Origin: Saturnia japonica
Lineage: Eukaryota > Arthropoda > Insecta > Lepidoptera > Saturniidae
Direction of reading: 5' to 3'
DNA length: 64,000 bases
Assembly (NCBI GenBank): GCA_033032175.1
Contig: CM065311.1
Location: forward strand, 8,177,190 to 8,241,189
The notes under the pieces were generated by a model. It had not been told where the DNA came from. It was given only the letters and a program-made list of their open reading frames with translations, and did not search any database. Within the stretch, counting starts at the first letter, position 1; each line of letters opens with the position of its first letter. Shown in pieces: positions 36,201-39,900 of this stretch. Both the position numbers and the translations under genes were made by a program.

Positions 36201-36371
36201 CCGACTATCTCGTCGGCACCTCCTCCGTCCGAGGTGAAGCGCGAACCTGAAATTAAGGAGGAACGCAACGACGAATACATTGAGGTTTCATCTCCTCCGC
36301 CCCCAGCGCCGCCTCCCACTGGACCCACTCCACCGCCAACTGTAAAACTAGAGAAGCCCGACGAAGACTGA
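3131..36371 (+). CDS. Oaz: Oaz/ZNF423-like multi-C2H2 zinc-finger protein (8 coding exons)
   Basis: Coding exons are 3131-3233, 15409-15626, 30048-30190, 32607-32814, 33434-34072, 34410-34694, 35090-35416 and 35556-36371. All introns are GT-AG and all phases agree, giving 913 codons including the stop. The product is a nuclear C2H2 protein with about 19 fingers spread along its length. The block across exons 3-4 with '[19 protein letters not shown]' and '[16 protein letters not shown]' is the hallmark of Oaz / ZNF423 / ZNF521. In vertebrates these bind DNA and partner with EBF, SMAD and other factors in neural and adipocyte development; the insect role is inferred only. A PTDLS motif (residues 295-299) fits CtBP binding, and the C-terminus has three SUMO-type sites. 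An in-frame stop at 3104 bounds the start. ATG 3131 is the first; ATG 3137 (MLFKGNSS) has A at -3 and is equally plausible. The gene ends tail-to-tail with a protease homologue. Confidence 0.92.
4384..4651. repeat. Exact tandem duplication, 2 x 134 bp
   Basis: Unit 1 (4384-4517) and unit 2 (4518-4651) read the same base for base. Each begins AACTAAAAATACG, contains a short TAGG microsatellite and ends ACATCTAAATA. No coding content is seen. Confidence 0.95.
4660..5170 (-). pseudogene. Mobile-element-derived ORF fragment, frameshifted
   Basis: The minus strand encodes segments such as '[18 protein letters not shown]', '[13 protein letters not shown]'-like text (here with D for E) and '[14 protein letters not shown]', ending with a stop near 4663. 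I recall this domain from many reverse-transcriptase-type repeats in invertebrates, where it follows the RT; the exact class is uncertain. Upstream residues ([19 protein letters not shown]) continue in another frame. A two-base 'AT' excess at about 5041 separates the frames. The 5' side is lost. Confidence 0.6.
6394..6775 (-). pseudogene. 5'-truncated LINE fragment (C-terminal part of ORF2)
   Basis: About 124 minus-strand codons, starting '[14 protein letters not shown]' and continuing with '[15 protein letters not shown]' and '[18 protein letters not shown]'. This is the pattern just after the reverse transcriptase domain in Jockey/CR1-like LINEs ('QKRFLR', then a re-sorted 'R...N...L' tail). 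No RT core is present. AT-rich sequence to about 6340 may be its 3' end. Confidence 0.55.
6884..7212 (+). repeat. SINE family A, full-length copy
   Basis: A tRNA-like head gives box A 'TGGCTCAGTTGG' (6895-6906) and box B 'GAGTTCGAATTCC' (6938-6950). The body runs through 'CGGCAGCTGCACCTGAGAGC' and ends in an A-rich tail at about 7195-7212. Related copies are at 15678, 27944 (minus), 38404 and 61507. A 119-codon open frame across it is incidental. Confidence 0.85.
7978..8120. other. GC-rich, coding-like island of unknown nature
   Basis: A block of about 140 bases with high G+C inside AT-rich intron 1. One frame reads [20 protein letters not shown]... without stops, but there is no recognised domain and no strong splice sites. 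It could be an alternative exon, a conserved regulatory element or a repeat piece. Confidence 0.25.
8893..9096 (+). repeat. Interspersed repeat tail
   Basis: Runs from 'TATATAAATAAAATGATTGA' to 'GCCGCGGAAACAGCTAGTA', the type of ending shared by many lepidopteran repeats. It has no coding content. A similar type of sequence lies at about 8260-8400. Confidence 0.4.
9128..9300. promoter_or_regulatory. Candidate regulatory island in intron 1
   Basis: A GC-richer block with no open frame and no match to the repeats in this window. It includes a TAATTAC homeodomain-type core. The call rests on base composition and position alone. Confidence 0.2.
10434..11736 (+). mobile_element. DD41D mariner-like transposon, complete ends
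   Basis: A 1303 bp element with perfect 32 bp terminal inverted repeats (starting CAAGGTGTCCAGAAAGGGTA), flanked by TA on both sides (10432-10433 and 11737-11738). It carries one transposase gene. Spacing between the second and third catalytic Asp is 41 residues, the DD41D (rosa-type) group of Tc1/mariner. Ends and target duplication are intact, but the gene is frameshifted, so this copy is not autonomous. It could still be moved by a transposase supplied elsewhere. Confidence 0.93.
10550..11629 (+). pseudogene. Mariner-type transposase, two frameshifts
   Basis: The gene starts at ATG 10550 ([11 protein letters not shown]...) with a helix-turn-helix region, including [18 protein letters not shown]. 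The frame breaks near 10598 and again near 10952-10957, just before '[10 protein letters not shown]'. The catalytic part is whole: first Asp in ILFSDEANF, second in [10 protein letters not shown], third in [16 protein letters not shown]. The stop TAA is at 11627-11629. Each break fits a one-base gain or a two-base loss. The element would cut and paste itself at TA sites if the protein were intact. Confidence 0.9.
12231..12722. mobile_element. MITE-like element with TAGGGCTG ends
   Basis: The left end reads TAGGGCTGCCATC and the right end GGATGACAGCCCTA, an inverted pair with one mismatch. A TA at each border may be the target duplication. The 492 bp interior has no coding content, so it is probably a non-autonomous DNA element. 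Confidence 0.65.
13300..13530. promoter_or_regulatory. Candidate regulatory island in intron 1
   Basis: A GC-richer block within AT-rich sequence, with no match to the repeats here. Overlapping open frames in two phases cross it, but none shows a known domain or splice sites. It could be an enhancer of the zinc-finger gene. Confidence 0.25.
14890..15075 (+). repeat. Repeat family F, copy 1
   Basis: Shares 'CAGCCAAATAACCTTGTGTT', then 'GAGCTCCTT', then 'CGCTTACC...' with the copy at 32945-33125. Its end ('CGCTTACCATTAGGCCGAC') also matches the minus-strand copy at 37165-37400. The family looks SINE-like, but no clear A and B boxes are seen. Confidence 0.65.
15409..15626 (+). CDS. Oaz: Oaz exon 2
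   Basis: Begins after TTGAACAG. It encodes a Ser/Pro/Thr-rich linker and then most of finger 1 (CQFCDKAF...LKKHEQ). The donor is CAG|GTAATT, phase 0. The last histidine of finger 1 comes from exon 3. Confidence 0.9.
15710..15906. mobile_element. Fold-back MITE, about 197 bp
   Basis: Almost the whole element is an imperfect palindrome. The left arm starts GCTGATTTATACGTAT and the right arm ends ATACGTATAAATCAGC, with pairing continuing inward through 'GTCTCGCTGGC' and 'GCCAGCGAGAC'. TA at 15708-15709 and 15907-15908 fits a target duplication of the SINE sequence it entered. It is non-coding. Confidence 0.85.
16111..16288 (+). pseudogene. 5'-truncated LINE tail (ORF2 C-terminus) with poly(A)
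   Basis: Codons read [19 protein letters not shown] and then IGTFKRN..., the typical C-terminal stretch after the reverse transcriptase in Jockey/CR1-type LINEs. A stop is followed at once by an A-run at 16278-16288. It sits inside the SINE at 15678-16330. Confidence 0.7.
16890..17450. promoter_or_regulatory. Candidate regulatory islands in intron 2
   Basis: Two adjoining GC-richer blocks (about 16900-17150 and 17240-17450) with no repeat match in the window and no convincing reading frame. Their place within a developmental transcription-factor intron suggests enhancers, but only composition supports this. Confidence 0.22.
19095..19302 (+). repeat. SINE family B, full-length copy
   Basis: The tRNA-like head has box A 'TGGTGTAGTCGTAGTAGG' from 19101 and box B 'GCGAGTTCGATCCCC' at 19142-19156. 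The body then reads 'CATAATTGTCAGTTG' and 'ATATCAGCTGTTTAG'. It matches copies at 1-185 and 24345-24571. Confidence 0.8.
19480..19690. promoter_or_regulatory. Candidate regulatory island in intron 2
   Basis: A GC-richer block with several short palindromic and CG-containing words, no open frame and no repeat match here. It is a possible enhancer by composition only. Confidence 0.22.
21471..21897 (+). repeat. Interspersed repeat family E, copy 1
   Basis: Starts 'ACTAGTGGCGTGCCCGCGG', continues with 'GCACGCGTTTGTTACTACGC', has several 'AAAATTTCATCAAAATCG' blocks and a GACA microsatellite, and ends 'TTGTTAATATAG'. It matches 51190-51855. It is probably the 3' part of a LINE-type or non-autonomous element; the class is uncertain. 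Confidence 0.7.
21984..22467 (+). repeat. Interspersed repeat family D, copy 1 (full length)
   Basis: Starts 'ACTAGCTGTGCCCGTGGC' and 'TTCGCTCACGTGGACTAC', contains 'TGGTTTACTCAGCATAAGC' and 'GTGAAAGTCCCGTCAAAATC', a GACA microsatellite, and ends 'TTTTATTAATTGTATAG'. Other copies are at 22921, 25251, 27186, 47500/48746, 49208, 52879 and 59485. It has no coding capacity. The layout is common in lepidopteran genomes. Confidence 0.8.
22921..23247 (+). repeat. Interspersed repeat family D, copy 2 (3'-shortened)
   Basis: It has the family head (TTTGCCCGCGGCTGCGCTCG) and the 'TGGTTTACTCAGCGTAAGCC' block but stops before the GACA part. Very AT-rich sequence follows to about 23640. Confidence 0.75.
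23665..24120 (+). pseudogene. Endonuclease-domain relic, Helentron-like
   Basis: Frames read '[18 protein letters not shown]', '[12 protein letters not shown]', then after breaks '[19 protein letters not shown]' and '[17 protein letters not shown]'. GDFN and TIDAVF are exonuclease-endonuclease-phosphatase motifs. The second pattern resembles the endonuclease that Helentrons (Helitron2) carry next to a PIF1-type helicase. An A-run at about 23768 and a point near 23875 break the frame. No helicase or Rep domain is nearby. Confidence 0.55.
24345..24571 (-). repeat. SINE family B, copy 3
   Basis: On the minus strand the head is a tRNA-like segment with box B 'GCGGGTTCGATCCCCGC'. It is followed by 'GTCAGTTATGTTTGGGCG' and 'ATATCAGCTGTTTAG', and ends in an A-run at about 24345. 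It matches 19095-19302. Confidence 0.8.
25251..25720 (+). repeat. Interspersed repeat family D, copy 3
   Basis: Starts 'ATACTAGCTGTGCTTGCGG', has the 'TGGTTTACTCAGCATAAG' block and a diverged GACA end. A further related head ('ACTGTTGCCCGTCCGTTTCG') begins at about 25757 and runs to about 25910. Confidence 0.7.
26393..27000 (+). repeat. SINE family C, copy 2, split by an insertion
   Basis: The head has box A 'TAGCCTAGTGGTTGTAAG' and box B 'GGGTTGAATTCCC'. The body is interrupted at about 26488 and resumes at about 26816 toward 'CTATGAAATTCTCAG' and 'CGCCCCCTATTAC'. Comparison with 905-1175 shows where the extra sequence lies. Confidence 0.75.
26488..26815. mobile_element. Short TIR element inside a SINE
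   Basis: The left edge GAAGTGAAAACTT and right edge AGTTTTCACTTC form an inverted pair of about 12 bases. The 328 bp between them is absent from the other SINE family C copy. It has no coding content, so a non-autonomous DNA element is likely; its class is unknown. Confidence 0.55.
27186..27686 (+). repeat. Interspersed repeat family D, copy 4
   Basis: It has the head 'TCGCTCGCGTGAACTAGAG', the 'TGGTTTACTCTGCGTAAGC' block, 'GTGAAAGTCCCGTGAAAATC', a GACA run and the end 'TTTTATTAACTGTATA'. Confidence 0.8.
27944..28222 (-). repeat. SINE family A, minus-strand copy
   Basis: The reverse complement reads 'AAGCAATAATGGCTCAATTG', a decayed box B, 'CCTGCAATGAGCCTG', the CATGGTGG block and 'CCGGCAACTGCACTTGAGAG', matching 6884-7212. 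Confidence 0.75.
30048..30190 (+). CDS. Oaz: Oaz exon 3
   Basis: Begins after TTTTCGCAG with THSDQMPF, which completes finger 1. It holds finger 2 (CEFCARLF...HVKLH) and starts finger 3 ([10 protein letters not shown]). The donor is GAG|GTGAGA with two bases left over, completed by T at 32607. Confidence 0.92.
30191..32606 (+). other. Oaz intron 3 (2.4 kb)
   Basis: AT-rich and non-coding. GC-richer islands lie at about 30890-31000 and 31050-31260. A short repeat-like piece at about 32105-32155 ('GTGTGAAGCCGGCGCGAGTC') resembles heads of common lepidopteran repeats. Short open frames have no recognisable content. Confidence 0.5.
32607..32814 (+). CDS. Oaz: Oaz exon 4
   Basis: Begins after TTATTCCAG. 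It completes finger 3 ([11 protein letters not shown]), holds finger 4 ([17 protein letters not shown]) and starts finger 5 ([15 protein letters not shown]). A basic Arg/Glu-rich linker separates fingers 4 and 5. The donor is CAG|GTGTGT, phase 0. Confidence 0.92.
32945..33125 (+). repeat. Repeat family F, copy 2 (in Oaz intron 4)
   Basis: It shares 'CAGCCAAATAACCTTGTGTT', 'GAGCTCCTTAAGGTTCAAAG' and the closing 'GCTTACC...CTAGCCGT...TGCTTG' order with 14890-15075. The rest of this 619-base intron is AT-rich and non-coding. Confidence 0.65.
33434..34072 (+). CDS. Oaz: Oaz exon 5
   Basis: Begins after TTACATTTAG with AHMASVHG, finishing finger 5. It holds finger 6 (CIYCTRDTF), a linker with PTDLS and a basic KRPRSGS stretch, finger 7 (CNQCDAAL), a degenerate finger 8 (CVNCGSTF) and finger 9 (CHSCARSF), and it starts finger 10 (CSLCKEIF). 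The donor is CAG|GTAAGA, phase 0. At 213 codons it is one of the two large finger exons. Confidence 0.93.
34410..34694 (+). CDS. Oaz: Oaz exon 6
   Basis: Begins after ATATTTTAG with VHFAVAHS, finishing finger 10. It holds an atypically spaced finger (CRSCGGSAG...HVRSRH) and a finger with the wider CPVPTC spacing (...[10 protein letters not shown]). The donor is CAG|GTAGGC, phase 0. Confidence 0.9.
35090..35416 (+). CDS. Oaz: Oaz exon 7
   Basis: Begins after AATCTACAG. About 60 residues of charged, Asn/Ser-rich linker come first, then two fingers (CAYCGERT...HTRAH and CLICDEVL...HKLTH). The donor is AAG|GTGAGT, phase 0. The open frame runs back into the intron, but the phase and the pyrimidine-rich acceptor support 35090. 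Confidence 0.88.
35556..36371 (+). CDS. Oaz: Oaz exon 8 (last coding exon)
   Basis: Begins after TTATTTGCAG. It holds two fingers near the start ([16 protein letters not shown]), a Cys pair region without proper histidines (CAICLRAL), then three good fingers ([24 protein letters not shown]). An Ala-rich stretch and a Pro-rich acidic tail follow, with VKRE (868), IKEE (874) and VKLE (904). The stop TGA is at 36369-36371. Confidence 0.93.
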   Translation, partial: VVAGDTCSRCRAHLASEETFLNHMARHHPALPAPCVVCRQTLASEAEARLHARFHLRPNEDEQRCAICLRALPENEAGEGARACSACYARHAAPRPPPATDHDCKLCRRVLGSPTRLQAHLIEHTFAGIGAFTCYLCSAVFTSAAGLQRHLPEHATAPRPYDCGRCGHKFFFRAELDNHAFVHLEEAEIAQRAFYEAYARGAASAWAALAPTDPSPTISSAPPPSEVKREPEIKEERNDEYIEVSSPPPPAPPPTGPTPPPTVKLEKPDED

Positions 36372-36610
36372 ACGGTTTACTGTACGTTCTCGTCCATGAC
36401 GCGGGGTTGCCCGCAGCAATACTAGATTACGTCCGAACGCGTTATGTGAATAGCTAACGTTATTAATGTTAAATGGTTATATTTTGCGTTTAGAACGCTA
36501 TATTTCTTATCGATTACGTAGGTTGTACTTTGTACGTCATGTTTATGTTGATTAGAAATAATTGTATGTTTTATAATGTATACATGAGTATTTGTAAAAA
36601 CTGTTAACTC

Positions 36611-36616
36611 AATAAA
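36611..36616 (+). terminator. Polyadenylation signal of the Oaz-like gene
   Basis: An AATAAA hexamer lies 240 bases after the stop codon, in AT-rich 3' sequence and before the oppositely oriented neighbour. It is the first canonical hexamer after the stop that I found. Confidence 0.55.
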
Positions 36617-36764
36617 TTATTATGTTAAGCTTCTTAAAATGTTTTAATGATACATGCATAAGAAATACTGATTTTTTTATCCCCTGTAATGTTTATTTCA
36701 TGTTATATGAAGAATAATCTAGTTGAAAGTGTAGAACAATATCGTTACGAAAATTATATCAGGT

Positions 36765-36770
36765 TTTATT
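36765..36770 (-). terminator. Polyadenylation signal of the protease homologue
   Basis: AATAAA on the minus strand, 15 bases after the stop codon. With the Oaz signal at 36611, the two convergent transcripts end within about 200 bases of each other and may overlap slightly. Confidence 0.5.
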
Positions 36771-36784
36771 TGGTTTACAAAACA

Positions 36785-36946
36785 TCATGTTGTAGCGACT
36801 TGCTGCTGTATCCAAGGTAGGAATCTAGCGACATTGACATAGACCGCAGAGACGTTCGCACTGGCGCAGCCGAGACCCCACGCCACTAGTCCGACCACTA
36901 CCCACTGCCCGTTGACCTGACACACCAACCCCGAACCACCGTCACC
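36785..36946 (-). CDS. Protease homologue exon 6 (last)
   Basis: Begins after TCGTTTTCAG with GDGGSGLVC, where the catalytic Ser is replaced by Gly. It continues VGLVAWGLGCA and ends in FLPWIQQQVATT, then the stop. WGLGCA is the usual substrate-pocket strand. Confidence 0.92.
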   Translation of the reverse strand, partial: GDGGSGLVCQVNGQWVVVGLVAWGLGCASANVSAVYVNVARFLPWIQQQVATT

Positions 36947-39900
36947 CTGAAAACGAGAACAATTCAGGGACATTATTTTCTTATTCATGGAATATGAAAA
37001 TTTAACCGACTGTCTGTACTTTAGTATTTTAAATGATTACAGAAATATAATTAACTGATACTTCGCATTTCAACTGCTATTTACATCTATACTGATATTA
37101 AAAAGGGAAAGGACTGGAGTAGTATGAAGGTAAAGCTGTCTGGTAATCGTTAGGCAAGTAGGTTTGTTATAGGTACCACGATGGTGGTAAGCAAGCGTGC
37201 GGTCGGCCTGATGGTAAGCGGTCACACTCCACATACAACGAACACGGTTGCAATAATTGCGGAAATGGAAAAACTTCAGCAGCGAGCTCGTTCCACATCT
37301 GAAACCGGACTGTCCGCGACCATTTAGTCTCCAGGGTGCGAGGATGATCTCATGAAATAGGTACAGGGAGTGAGAACAACAATAGGCTAGCACCCGCTAC
37401 GCACAAGGCGCTGTTGGAGGCCGCGCGGTGAAGTTTCGGTAAAATAAATTTAATACGTGTTAAAACGTAGCGCTTAATAAGGAAGAACCAAGATAATGAT
37501 GTATTCTTTTACGTCATGTTTCCTGATTTTTATTTTATGGTGAACTTTCCGAACGATTGAATTTCCTTTTTAAAATCAGAGCTTTCAGCAACAACCGCAC
37601 TTGGTAATCTATTAACGAGCGACGCATATATAATATTCATCACTAGTGGAGACGTAGTGTGGTAGTCAATTTATATCACAGCCACGTTCCATCAGTGTAG
37701 TCGTCATGGATTATAATGTGCTTTATCTCGTATTATATGATTATGAAACGACGTTTGGGAAAGCTCCCGTCCCATCTTCGCCCTATAATATACTTGCAAC
37801 ACACTGTAAAACCTTTTAGTAAGGAACCTAGCCAAGTAGACGACTGACATATGTGACGTCACTCGCTTCATTCAAGGATTACAAAAAAAATGTATCTTTT
37901 TAATTTATATATCAATATGTTCATCGAATTTCACTTTAGACAACTGTCACTAATTTAAGATTTGGTAATCGGTTTTTGTTATTTTTTTAAATTGAAAATT
38001 TCTATCGACACATAAACACGTACCGTACATGCGTCTTTGTTAGCTTCCCCACCCGCGCAGACAAAAGACGTAGTATCCAATACATACGACGGTCCCAGGC
38101 GTGCTGTCCTCAATTGCGTTTGACAAACTGTAGGATCAACTATAGGCACTTCAACTTTTTTAATTATCTGTTGATACTGACCCTTAAGGCCGAACATGTC
38201 TTTACCCCACCCGGATACAGAACATCTGAAAATTAATCAATCATATTCGTGAGATACGTAGGTACATTCGCAAGCTCTTTGCGCATTTTATTGTTGGGTC
38301 TCATACAAAAAACACTATAGAACTCATAGATGTAGTATGTAGAACATTCACTATGAGAACTAGCTATGTTTTTCCCGATATATGATAAAGGCAAGTACAT
38401 CATTACATCAATCGATGTGAGTTCGAATCCTTGCATTGCGCATGAGCTCTCGGTGAAGGAAGTTATCACTGATGAATTCATAGCATGATGGTATTTTTAA
38501 AACTTACCGGGCTAGCTTCCATCCTCAAGTTGAAAGTCTGTCGCCATTGGCACACTCGTTTAATAGGTCTGTTCCGGCATCTGCACTTGAGAGCCAGTCC
38601 CCACAATTGGCTAACGTGTTACCATCGTGGGCCACATCGTCACTTACGTACTTACGTATCTTACATCATTACTCATTCATTATACTCTTCACTCATTACC
38701 TATATTCATATTCTACATTTTCTCATTATGACCACGCAATTATTTTGCACTAAATTGTACATATCATCACTATTATCGGTGATTATATGTAGTCAAAGTT
38801 ATAACATGCAAATTACATATAAGTGCAACTAATGGTGTTTCTGTATGGTTATAGATTTAGGTCGTTACCGACATAATAATATTTTCACAACAAAATAGTT
38901 TCAATGAAATAAAATTATCATCTGTAACACTTTCAAATCATTGAACCTTGGCGGCGATCATACGATGTAACGGAATGATTTTAATGAATTATATTTACCT
39001 CTGACCAGTGTAAATAGTCGTTGAGGCGGGTGGTAGACATGCTCTATTAATCGTAGCCGCGGCCCCAGCGGTAGGCGTGAAGGGCACGGCTGAAGACAGT
39101 CTCACCACTGTTATGTCATACCGCAGAGTGTTAGCGTCGTATGAGGGATGACTTGTCACGCTTTTAATTGTGTATTCTTGGAATGCAATTGGCTCATATG
39201 TACCAGAGGCATCCCATTCACCTAGTCTCACTTTTAAATTTGGAGCCGAACCTGAAACGCTATATTATATCTTTATAAGATTAATATTATTTAATTTGCT
39301 GATATTACTATAAATATTCATATTTATTCGTATCTTTTTAATGATTTCAAGTAATTTACATATTGTACAAGTAGGGGAAACTTGGCTAAATTGTATTGTA
39401 AAACGTACCATAATTATCTCGGAACTAAAGAACAGTTGTAGTGTAGTGCTTGCTGTAAGTGACCAAAAATGGAAGCATTAGTTCCCCATATAACCGGACA
39501 TGATCAACAATTATTACTCCGTACTCCATCGAAAAATATTAAGAAATTAGGTAATTTCAAAGTTTTCCTGTAATTTTTTGGTAATTTCATAAGCATTATA
39601 AATAAAGTTCATCATGATTATTCCCGCAAATTCGAAATAACTTTGAATCTTGTGCCTAATTCGTATTTTAGAGCATGTCAAGTATTTAAAGAAAGTCCTT
39701 ATAGGAACGAATGAGAAAATAAATCAAATGAATAAAAAAAAGAAATTAAAGAAAAAGCCTGTGTGTGAAAGCTTTGAAGAACACAAGGTCTTGAAAAGGA
39801 AATGTAGAACATAAAAAAATTATTATGAAAAGCAAAAAAAAATACTGAAAAGAAATCAAGAAAAACGAGCAGAACAGAAAAAGGAACTTGATTCAGTGCG

